From the NCBI GenBank assembly GCA_004431415.1, contig QPMI01000560.1:434001-498000 (forward strand): a stretch of 64,000 bases of DNA, in the 5' to 3' direction. This document shows positions 23,994 to 33,284 of the stretch, piece by piece. Under the pieces are notes generated by a model. It ran no database searches, was not told the origin of the DNA, and was given only the letters and a program-made list of their open reading frames with translations. A program made the position numbers and the translations under genes. The DNA is from Cyanophora paradoxa. Its lineage: Eukaryota; Glaucocystophyceae; Cyanophorales; Cyanophoraceae. Each line of letters starts with the position of its first letter. The stretch's first letter is position 1.

Positions 23994-25080
23994 TCAGGCC
24001 GGAAGGGGCCGCGGCCTCCGGGGCCGAGGTCCGCGCCGGGGGCCGTCCTCTAGTCCGAGGGGCCAGCTTCGGGTCCGGAGGGACCGGCTGCACGTGCATC
24101 TGGTAGCGGGCAGTCTCCAGGGAGAGCGAGCGCCGCCGAGGGGGCCCGGGCGGAGGCTCGCCCTCGGAGTCCTCCGGCTCCCATCGTATGTGGATGGGGA
24201 CGGCCAGCTCTCAAGGTCGGCGGGGGTACGCCCGAGGGGCCCCTCGGCGTCGGAGCCGAGGCAGGCGGCGGAGCAGGCGAAGGCGGCGGTGAGGCGGAGG
24301 GTGTACTCGCCGGCCGCCGGGGGAAGCTCGAGCGGGGCGAGCCGCGCCTCGCGGCCGGTGGCGTCCCACTCAAAGGCGAGGCGGTCCCACTCAAAGGCGA
24401 GGCGGAGGGCGGCGGGTACGCCAGTGGCGCGTGTTGTGCTTGTCGCAAGGCTGCCTCTTAAGGGCAGGACCTCGAGGAAAGCATGCATCGGGGTGAAGGG
24501 GGCGAGGCTCTGCAGACCCCTTGGCGCCCCACCGACGCGGCCCGGTCTCCGAGCGCTGGCGCCTCGGTACTTTGTCGGCAAGCGCAAGGGGGAACCCATC
24601 GGCGTCAAACGCGTCCGGCGAGCCCATCTCGTTGGGGAGCGGCTCATCACCGGTGTCGCCAAGGGCGGCGGCCTCGGCGTGTGCACTTTCCAGCAGGGCA
24701 AAGGGGATGCCTGGTTCGCCCTCAGCTGCGTCAGGCATCTCCTCGTCGGAGGAGGCTGCCCGCTCCTCGGCGGCGGTGGCAGGGCCAGGCCCTCGCGATC
24801 GCCGCTTGGGCGGCGGCGAGGCCGACTCAGGTGCCGCTGGCGCGAAGCGGTCGGGGACGGCCCGCGCCCGCTTGCGAGGCCGCAGGGCACGGCAGTCTCT
24901 GAGGAGGTGGAGGCCTTGGCCTCGGCGAACCCGGCCCGGGACGTCGATGTTGGGGCCTCTTTCTATATGGTCGGCACCGCCCAGTTGATCACGAGTCTCC
25001 GTTGACGTCCTTGCATGCAAGGCTGTGGGTACCGGTGCCGTGCCGCGGTGGCGTGAATGTTGCCACTGTGCACGTTGCAC
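23994..25080 (-). other. possible protein-coding remnant inside the element
   Basis: Two overlapping minus-strand frames look more protein-like than their surroundings. The upstream one (25080-24391) has a basic, Pro-rich start (SPPPKRRSRGPGP), then an acidic stretch with SSDEEMPDAAEGEPG and LGDTGDEPLPNEMG. The downstream one (24890-23994) has LRLAFEWD repeated by a 21-bp tandem duplication (24363-24404), then GREARLAPLELPPAAGEYT. They could be exons of one gene or a captured host fragment. No family is recognised. Confidence 0.3.
24363..24404. repeat. 21-bp perfect tandem duplication
   Basis: Two adjacent copies of a 21-bp unit starting GTCCCACTCAAAGG. It keeps frame and duplicates seven residues (LAFEWDR) in the minus-strand frame. 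Confidence 0.85.
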
Positions 25081-25859
25081 TGCGGCATGTTCTCGACATC
25101 GCAGCTATGCCCTTCTCCCTCCCGTCGCAAGCCCTCGTCCGCGAGGGCACCTGGGGGCAGCGGATTCGGCGGCCCGGGCCGGCGCAGGGAAGCCTTGAAG
25201 CTAGGCCATCCGCCAGGGCAGCGGCCGGGGGTGCGAGGGCCAAAGAGAGAAGATCGTGGCACATGATCATGAAGCCTGGTCAATGTCATGCCAGGCCGAT
25301 ATCGATATCAAGAGCTATAGGCGATTGGAGGGAGCTGGGCTCGAGGCGCGTGCGTGAATGCAGGAGGCCGGTTCTGCAGTACGTCCAGCGCCGCGGGCCG
25401 CGGTGGCCACGTGCAGTCGGGGCCCGTCCGGGATCCGCGGATAGCAGTGAGGGTGGCTGGCCCAGTACAAGTGGGCCACCGGATCCGGATCCGGAGCTGC
25501 CAGCAGCCACGTGCACAGTGCGTTTCATGATCAGCGCTCTTGGTGACGTCGCCTCGAGCTCGATCCTCACGGTCGAGTTCAACGACCAGCTGCAGCGCTA
25601 GCTGCCTATGCAGCAGCAGCGCCTGCGGCCGGCGCCACGTGCCCTTTCTAGGCCCTGGCCCGAAGTGGCAGGCTCGGCGCCTGTTCATGGCCGGGGCGCC
25701 ATGGAGCAGTGAAGGGTGTGAAGTATGTGGCCCCGTGGCGCGTGCAGTGCACCCAGGTGGTGAGCGTTCCGCACAAGTCCAAAATTTTGATGAAATTTTG
25801 ACAGCATCTCCCCTAGCAGGGAGCGAAATTGATCTCCGAGGCGCGGTAGCGATGACGGC

Positions 25860-26100
25860 AGCCTCCGGTGATGGCGGCCTCCTGGGGAGCAAGCAGTGGA
25901 GCTGCTCCCCGATGTGCCTCCTGGGGAGCGAGCGATGAAGCCACTCCCCCTTCGCCGTAGATGGCGGAAAGCGCCGCGGCGAAGGAGCCGCAGCGCCGTA
26001 GAGGCGATCCTCAGTGAAGACGGCCTCCTGGGGAACGAGCGATGAAGCCGCTCCCCGACGAGCCTCCGGGGGAGCGAGCCGCTCCCCAGGCAGGGCGAGC
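25860..26100. repeat. degenerate repeat with CTCCTGGGGAGC core
   Basis: Four diverged units share GCCTCCTGGGGAGCGAGC followed by GAAGCCGCTCCCC, at about 25878, 25917, 26027 and 26064. Each unit contains GGGGAGC...GCTCCCC and can fold on itself. Confidence 0.65.
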
Positions 26101-26835
26101 CCACCGGGGTTGCGAAGTGCGAAGCGTCGCGAAGAAGAAGGTCTCCGTCCCGGCGCCCGGCGGCCCAGTTGCCACGGTTGATGAGAAGTGCACCTCGCGC
26201 ATTCCAGTGTCAAGAATCGATCGCGAGCGAATCGAGCGTGGGAGGCCGGGCGAGGAGGGTCTAGACCGCTAGGTTTAGAGAAGGCCCGCTATGTTTGCAG
26301 CCTACTAGGCTAGGCTTCGAGGCTCCATGATCGAGGCCTCATTGTGCACTAGGGAGCAGCTTTAAGCTTGCCAGGGCCCGGGCGCGCGCGCGCGGCGTAG
26401 ATCGTCGGCTCTCTAACGCGTACCGCGGTGTGTAGGTCGAGAAGACCGACTTGCCAGCCAGCAGAGAGATCGAGGGGTCCCGCGCGGATGAGGCGAGCTG
26501 TGATCTGCGCCGCCCCTCCCCCGAACGCAGGCGGGCGTTCTAAGGCGCTACGGAGCACTTAAACATCATGCTTATAAGGAGTCTGTGCTCCGATCACTAG
26601 GCCTGCATGCGTGGAGGTGCGGATCGCCGGATCGCAGGCGCAGGACCGACGGAGGATCCTGCTACGCCTCCAGCGCATGATCGAAGATGCTAGATCGCTT
26701 ACGATGATGCTGATAGAGCTAGTCGCGCACTCTAGAGTCGCGATCCGCGCGTGCGCGGCGTGGATCGCGTGTACTTACGAACTTGCCCTTTGGTCGCCCA
26801 GGATGCTGCGCTCCGGGAGACCGGGCAGTGGCGCC
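26101..26835. other. element interior next to the right terminal repeat
   Basis: No gene seen. In the minus orientation the bases just after the repeat (GGCGCCACTGCCCGG) occupy the primer-binding-site position, but I cannot match them to a tRNA with confidence. Confidence 0.4.
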
Positions 26836-27093
26836 TATCGCAAGGGAGGTTGGACAGCCCCTCGCGCGCAGCCGTGGGCCCGGGATCAGCCACGAGGTTG
26901 CCACGGTGCAGGACAGCTGTAGGGATTAAGAGACTGAGGGGTACAGGAACATCAGGGACTTAGCTACAAGAATGGAACGGAGCGCCTAGCTATACCGTTG
27001 CGCTCACCGCTCCGGCAGCGAAGGCCGCGAGGCACAGGGCTGCAACCTAGCTACTAGGCCGGCCTAGCTAGCTGAACAATGCCTCATGCAACA
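26836..27093 (-). repeat. terminal direct repeat (LTR), right
   Basis: A 258-bp copy of the left repeat, differing by one G. It is followed directly by the duplicated CGACT. Confidence 0.9.
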
Positions 27094-27513
27094 CGACTCC
27101 GGCGGGAGGGAGCCCTGCGGCGCTGCTGACTCCAGCCCTGGACATGTACTCCTTCTCCATGCTCCTCTTCGAGATCTCCACGGGTACCGAGCCCTGGCGC
27201 GACCTCCTCCGCTTCGTCCCCGGTACGGTACCCCCTCCATCGCGACCTGGAGGTACAGTACCCGCCCCAATCCCACCTCCCCATCCCTATGCATGAGCTC
27301 GCTAGTGGTGTAATAGTTACTGGAGGAACGAGGCTCAAGTCGGAAAGAGGCACGGGGGCCGGTAGGGCCTTGTGGGGCGCGATGGGAATGATGAGGCCGT
27401 ATGTAGGGCGGAGAGATCGGAAGCGGGGCTGGGCGCGACGGCGGGCGCGTCGAGAGCTATCGCCGGCCTCGCGGGGTCAGCTTCTGAGAAGCTCAAAGGG
27501 GTGGGCGGGATAG
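27094..27513 (+). pseudogene. TKL kinase copy 2, 3' remainder after the LTR insertion
   Basis: The interrupted exon resumes (SGREGSPAALL...), then DMYSFSMLLFEISTGTEPW and LLRFVPG of the kinase C-lobe. There is no later exon. The frame continues antisense into the 3' end of TPR-RING copy C to a stop at about 27513, as in kinase copy 3. Single-base losses in G runs (GGCGGGAGGGAG against GGGCGGGAGGGGAG in copy 3) break the frame. Confidence 0.75.
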
Positions 27514-30500
27514 GTTCGTGGGAGGGGCGAAGTGGCGGCGAATTCGACGCGGGCCCCTCCGCGGCCCGCTCGGCCCGCGCCGGCGTCGACGGCCCGGCGT
27601 CCGAGGAAGGGCCGGCGACTGCGGCCGGCGGGCCGTCGAAGGGCAGCGGCACTCGGGCAGCCGTCGGCGAGCGGGCTCGCCCGCCACATCTCAATGCAGC
27701 GCCCGTGGAAGCGGTCTGCGGGGGCGTTAGGACGGCGGCGGAACGGACGGGGACCGGCGGTGTGGCGCGGGGCCGGCAAGGCGCACGGCGGCAGGGAGGC
27801 GGCGGGGGCGGGCCGGCGGACAGGGGCCCGAGGCAGATGGAACAATCGAGCCCCGCCTCCTCGGGGGCGGCCGCGGCCTCGGCGGCCTGGCGCGCCTCCT
27901 GCTGGTGCTGGCGTTCTCGCTCGCGCTGCTGCCCCGCCTCCTCCGCCTGCCGCTCCCGCTCGCGCTGCTGCTCCTCTGCTCGCCGCCGCGCCTCCTCCTC
28001 CTCACTCCGCTTCGCCTCCTCGCGCCGCTGCAGCTCCGCCGCCATGTGACGCCGCAGCTCCTGTACCCTGCCGCTGCCCCTCAACGCCTCCAAAAAGGAA
28101 GGGCGGCGGAGGGGCGCACCGGCGGAGGGCGTCGGCGCCGGCGCCGGAGCCGGCGAGCTCCCGCTCCGCCTTCTCCGCCTCCCGCCCCGCCGCCTCCAGC
28201 TGGCCCGCCCCCGCCATGCACCCTGCGGGGCCGGCGGCGTCAGCGATGGTCGACGGGCCGCGGACAGCGGCCGGGCGGCGCACGGATGCGGAGCAGGCGA
28301 GCCTCGAAGTCTCCCGGAGACCGCTGCGAACCCTTACAAGCGGCTGGCCACGGCGGCGGGCGCCGTGCGGACCTTCAAAAGGGCGTCGAGGAGCTTGCGG
28401 GCGGGAGCCCACCGCGCGCCCTCCACGTGCCCCGCGCCGCCTCCTGCCGCGCCGCTCGCCGGCGGACGGGGGCGGGTGGGGCGGGCGGGGGCGCGCACGC
28501 GGTCGGCGGCGTGGCGGGCGGCGCGCTCGGCGCGCTCGGCCTCCTGCCGCGCCCGCTCGCGCTCCTCCTCCGCCCGCTGCCGCTCCTCCCGCTCCCGCCT
28601 CCGCTGCTCCAGCTTGCCGGCGAGGCGCGTCTTGGGGCCTTCTTCTCGCTCCTGTTCGCGGGCGATGCACTCCTGTTCGTGTGCGATGCACTCCTGACGC
28701 GCGGTCATGCCGTCACGCGCATGCACACAGCGCCGGCAAGGTAGGGACGATACCATTACTCCGGGCGGTATTGTGTGCGGCGGCCTCTTGTGGGCCTGCG
28801 ACCAGTCGTACACGATCTGCGAGGCATTCTAATTCTGAAGCAGGAAAGGGAGCGGAGGGAAAAGAAGGACGGGCGGGGCGCGCCTTGCGGAAGGCCTTGC
28901 TGGGGTCGAGGTGGGGGGCCCGCTCGTAGAGAAGCCAAAGCGTATGCAGCGCCTCCCCGACCCCGGGGTGCGTCCGGCCCATTGTTGCCTCGAGGATCCT
29001 CCACCCCCGCTGCGGCCCGAGTGGGCGGCAGGCGGAGCGCGCAAGGTACGGGCCGGGGCGCACGCGGGCGCCGGCATCCATCAGCTCGGGCGGCTTGTTG
29101 GCGGCGAGCTGGAAGCGAGTAAGGTGCATGAGGGCGTAGCCGACGCGCCAGTGTGCCGGCCCATGCGTCGCTCCGTCTCCGACACGAGCCGCTGCGGGGC
29201 CGCCGCGGTTCACACAGGCATGGGTGCGCAAAGGTGGCCGCCGCGCACCATTGCGACCGCCTCAGCCGCGGACGGGTTGTCTAGACCGAACCAGATGTCT
29301 GTGAGCCTCTCGGAGGCCTTTTCAAAGTCACCGATGCCAACGCAGCGGTTGCACACCCGCTCCGCGATAGCCACGGCCATCTAGTCGGGCCGCCCGGTCA
29401 GCTCGGCTGGAAAGAGCCGGGGCGCTCTGCCGCTCAGCCGGGGCGCCACCCGGCTAGCAGAGTGGGGCAGCCAAGGAGGACCTTCAAAAGGCCGAGCGCG
29501 CACTGGAGGCGTCGCGCAGAGGCGTGGTGATCTCCGAGGAGGACGAGGTACTTCGAGACGGGCAGCTGGCAGCAATGCCGAGCGATCGCCGCTTCCTTGC
29601 CCGCCTCCCCTCGTGCGCAAAGGCCGCCTGCGTGGCACCGCCGTGGGCTGGACAGTGCGTGGAAAGTGCGCAGAATGGACCTTGTAGTAGGCCTCGGCCC
29701 CATCGGGATCCTTCATGTCTTGCAGGCACATCCCCAGCATGTACTCCGTCCTGGCCGTGGCCACGTGGACGGACCCCTGGCTCTCATGGCGGAGCGCTAG
29801 CGCTCTCTGCGTATCGGCGAGCAGCGCGCTCCACGTCAGAAGAAGGCTACCTGAAACAGGCATGCAAGGCTCGCGCGCGGCGGGAGCGCACGAGGAGGAC
29901 CTGCTTGGCGGTGGAAAAGTCGCCCTTGCTGGCGTACGTCTTGGCAAGGAGCTCGGCGTGGTCCGCGAGGGCTCCGGGCTTGCTCGCCACCCGCAGCGCC
30001 GCGTCCTCCTCGTACAGCTTCAGCGCCGCCTGGGAGCGCAGGAAGGCTGTTAGCGCGCGCGAGCTGAGGCAGATCATAGCTGCTCGGAGGCCTAGGCGCA
30101 CCTCGTAGAGCCGGATGGCCTTGTCAAAATTTCCGCGTCCGTCATCCAAGTGGAGATGACCGAAGTGCATCGCGCACGCAGCACTCAACGCGTGCTGCCG
30201 CCCGACCCTGTGCTCGAGCATGTCCAGGTACTCCTGCGCATGCGCAACGCGGTCGGCTGGCATTTGGCTCGCGAGAGTTGCAGCCAGGACGGGCCTGCAT
30301 CTCGGCGATGTACTGGGGCCGGCGGTCTCTAGATCTGCGTAGGGAGAGGAAGAAGAAGGCCAGCGAAAACCCAGCAATGCGAAGACAAGCGTCTTGCACT
30401 CGCCGCACACGCAGTCGGGCGTGCATGTGCATCGAAAGTATTCGAAATCAATCCAAGCTTAAGGAGATGGACCAGCGGCGGTAGCTTCATGAAGATCATG

Positions 30501-30714
30501 TTCGTCTGATCATGAGCTGTCCTAGGCCTCCCAGCGTCGTCCTTAAGCTTAAGCTGCTGAATTAGGAGCGCTAGCTTTGTCTGCCGCTGCTGTTCATGCT
30601 GCTGAAGGGCGCCGGCGTCCGCGCCTGCAGCTGTGTCCGATTCGGCAAACTTCTCCGCGGCCGCGCCGCGGCCGCCTCCCTCCTGGTTGCCTCCAGCTGG
30701 CGCGCCCCTGCCAT
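27335..30714 (-). CDS. TPR - coiled coil - RING-H2 protein, copy C (frame-damaged)
   Basis: Same gene as copy D at 33106-36510, with identical modules: CTCTPDCVCGECKTLV, GRQHALSAACAMHFGHLHL, LADHAELLAKTYASKGDF, TARTEYMLGMCLQDMKDPDG, QRGWRILEATMGRTHPGVG, the coiled coil and a RING-H2 beginning DCSICLGPL. Unlike A, B and E it has no CCCH finger; the coiled coil runs directly into the RING. Several C/G runs are one base shorter than in D, for example in the RING exons near 27640-27830, so the frame fails there. Either this is a recent pseudogene or the consensus is wrong in homopolymers. Stop at 27335. Confidence 0.6.
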
Positions 30715-31163
30715 GCACTCTGCTTCAGGGCATGCGCGTCAGCGATATGCAGCGGTCGGGCGCGCGGCGCACGCGTACGGATGCGGATCGGATCCAGAGC
30801 AGGCCAGCCTCGACGGATGACGGGCGGACCTTCACCTTCAAAAGGGCGTCAAAGAGCTATAGGGCTTGCGAGCCCTCCACGTGCCGCTGGGCCGTCTCCT
30901 ATGCCTGCCGCGCCGCTCGGCGGGCGGGCGGGCGGGCAAGCGGCGGGCGGGGGGCGCGCACGCGGTCGGCGGCGTCGCGAACAAGTTTGCGGGAACGTCG
31001 CGTTGCGAAGGGAATTTGAACGTTAACTGACTATAACCGGCCGCGGAATCTCCGGGCTTCGAACCGCGATCCGGGCTGCCGAAGGCGGGTGGAAACCGTT
31101 AGCTGGGGCCCAGCCGGGGCGCTGAATCGCCCTGAAGACGCGTACACGACTCTTCGACGCGCG
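30715..31163. promoter_or_regulatory. divergent spacer C with a coiled-coil gene fragment
   Basis: It has the same layout as 36511-36962. A decayed piece of a TPR-RING coiled-coil region lies at about 30740-31010, then the shared core element at 31057-31084, shortened by two homopolymer losses, then the kinase start. The promoter role is inferred. Confidence 0.4.
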
Positions 31164-33284
31164 ATGGCCGTCCCCAACGCGACGCCTGGCTCGGGCACCC
31201 GGTGCGCGTAGCCGCCGCGCCCCAGCGGTCAGTCCGATCCGCTGGCGGCCGCTGATCTCTCCTCCGGACAGGAACTGGACGCTGGCCGGCAGCCTCATAG
31301 CGGACGCGGTGCGCACGCCGCTCCGAGCTCTTGGCTGCGCCGCCTGACGCAGGTCCAGGCGGTCGGCCTGGCCGGCTGGGTGGAACAGCGGCTGCTGCGG
31401 CTCGTCGAGGAGCGGGAGGGAAGGAGGAGCTCGAGCGGGGCGACGGGCGGAGGCGGAGGGGCGGGAGGCGTGGCCGGCGCACCTGCGGCTCGGGGCGCGG
31501 CTGCTCGGGCGCGGCGGGGCGGAGGCGGCGCTGCTGCGGGGCTGGGCGGCGCCGGCGCTGGACGCGACGGTCACGCTGGAGCTGCTCGCGCGCTGCGGCG
31601 GCGAGCTCGGCCTGGCAGGCGGCGCGGCCGGCGAGGCGGCGGGGGCGCTCGCGGAGGGCGGGCGATGTGGGCCACTCGTGCCGGTGCCCGCGCTTTGACG
31701 CCGGCGGCTCGCACGAGCCGGCGGCCCTCCTCGCCGCCGCGCTTGCCCTGTACGGCGCCTGCGGCCTCGACGGCGAGCCGCTGCGGGCGCGCTTCGCGGC
31801 GGCGGCGGCTGCTGCGGGGCGGGGCGGGGCGGGGCGGGGGAGGCGTGGCGGGTGGCGAAGGAGGCGGCGTGGTGGGAGCTGGAGCGGGGCAGGGTACCGG
31901 GCGACTACGTGGACCCGGGGAGCTCGCGCTGGGGCCTCCCTCTCGGCGGGGGCCTTCGGGGAGGTCTGGCGCGCCCACTGGCGCGCCCGACCCGTCGCCG
32001 TCAAGGCCCGCCCCGGCCCCGGTCCTGCTCCGCCGCCCCTTCAGGACGACACGGGCTGAGGGGCCGGGGCGGGGGCAGGTGGTGCGGCTGCGGGAGGCGC
32101 GGGCCGTGCGCGCCTTCCTCAAGGAGGCCTCCCTCCTTCGGTGGGCCCGCCCCGCCCCGCCCCGCCCGCCCGCCCGGCGCGGCGCTGAGGCGCGCGCCCC
32201 CGCCCGCAGGTCCGTCGAGCACCCGAACGTGGTGCAGTGCCACGGGTACAGCGTCGGGCCGGGCCCCCGCCGCTGCCCCCGAGCGTGCGCCCCGCCCGCC
32301 GCCCTCCGCCCCCGCCCGGCCGGGCCCGCCCGACGCGGCGGCAGGCTTCGGGTTCCTCGTGATGGACCACAGCCCCCACGGCGACCTCCGGGGTACCGCA
32401 TCCCCCCGCCCCCCCTGCCCCGTACCCCCCGGGACCCTCCCCCGGCAGGGTACCTGGCGCGGCACCCGGGGCTGCGGGTGGGGGAGCGGGCGGGGCTGGC
32501 GCGGGACGTGGCGGCGGCGCTGGCGCACCTCCACTCGCGGCCCCGGCCCGTCATCCACTGCGACCTCAAGCCCTCCAACGCGCGCCAGAGCCTGTACCCC
32601 CTGCTCCTCCTCTTACTCCGATCCTCGTTACAGGTGCTGGTTTCGGGGGACGGGCGGGCGCAGGTGTGTGACTTCGGCCTCGCGAAGGCCCGCATCGCCT
32701 CCCTCTCCGGCGCCGCCCGCCCCGCCTCCTCTGCCTCCTCCTCCTCCGGGCCCTCCCAGGGCTCCCTCTTCGGCACCCTCCACTACACCGGCCCGCCCCT
32801 ACCCCGCTTCTCCCCCCCCCGCTGACGGGGTACCCCCGCAGCACCGGAGGTGTTCGCGTTCGACTCCGGGCGGGAGGGGAGCCCTGCGGCGCTGCTGACT
32901 CCAGCCCTGGACATGTACTCCTTCTCCATGCTCCTCTTCGAGATCTCCACGGGTACCGAGCCCTGGCGCGACCTCCTCCGCTTCGTCCCCGGTACGGTAC
33001 CCCCCTCCATCGCGACCTGGAGGTACAGTACCCCGCCCCAATCCCACCTCCCCATCCCTATGCATGAGCTCGCTAGTGGTGTAATAGTTACTGGAGGAAC
33101 GAGGCTCAAGTCGGAAAGAGGCACGGGGGCCGGTAGGGCCTTGTGGGGCGCGATGGGAATGATGAGGCCGTATGTAGGGCGGAGAGATCGGAAGCGGGGC
33201 TGGGCGCGACGGCGGGCGCGTCGAGAGCTATCGCCGGCCTCGCGGGGTCAGCTTCTGAGAAGCTCAAAGGGGTGGGCGGGATAG
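31164..33284 (+). pseudogene. TKL kinase copy 3, lacking the RBR module
   Basis: Start MAVPNATPGSGTR at 31164; exon 2 is NWTLAGSLIADA, then the helical N-terminal domain. The glycine-loop exon is frame-shifted by missing Gs compared with copy 4. Later exons are intact: SVEHPNVVQCHGYS, GFGFLVMDHSPHGDL, VIHCDLKPSN, VCDFGLAKARIAS, APEVFAFDSGREG and DMYSFSMLLFEISTGTEPW. After LLRFVPG the next exon is missing. The open frame runs antisense through the last exon of TPR-RING copy D to a stop at 33284, so the kinase domain lacks its last helices and the whole RBR ligase part. If expressed it would be a truncated kinase. It diverges from TPR-RING copy C. Confidence 0.65.

Larger units (their letters stand above)
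14916..27093 (-). mobile_element. 12.2-kb LTR-type element without recognisable gag/pol (LARD-like)
   Basis: Two direct repeats (14916-15174 and 26836-27093) bound the element and differ by one G in a homopolymer. The flanks are a 5-bp duplication, CGACT at 14911-14915 and 27094-27098. Joining the flanks restores the kinase exon as read in copy 3 (32861). On the minus strand the repeat starts TGTTGCATGAGG, and a purine-rich stretch (GCAGAGTGAGGAGT) lies just before the downstream repeat like a polypurine tract, so I orient it minus. The outer end is ...GCGATA, not the usual ...CA. I see no reverse transcriptase, integrase or protease motif in the interior. Near-identical repeats imply a recent insertion. 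A large retrotransposon derivative moved by another element's enzymes fits best. Confidence 0.8.
27094..32600. repeat. large direct duplication, first copy
   Basis: Kinase 3' end, TPR-RING gene and kinase 5' half, nearly identical to 32861-38400. The offset between matching points grows steadily: 5767 at the CGACT junction, 5771 at the TPR stop, 5799 at the kinase start codon, 5819 at the catalytic loop. This first copy is therefore about 50 nt shorter, in many single-base steps within C or G runs. Confidence 0.85.

Noticed and set aside
26815-26836. Primer-binding site resembling the TGGCGCC of retroviruses
   Set aside because: On the plus strand TGGCGCC lies before the downstream repeat, the wrong side for a plus-oriented element. 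On the minus strand the match to a tRNA end is too short to support.
27532-28929. Long plus-strand open frames opposite the coiled-coil exons (also 33143-34528, 39401-40687, 10067-11478)
   Set aside because: They read as Arg/Ala/Ser/Pro strings and mirror the charged coiled-coil codons of the minus-strand genes.
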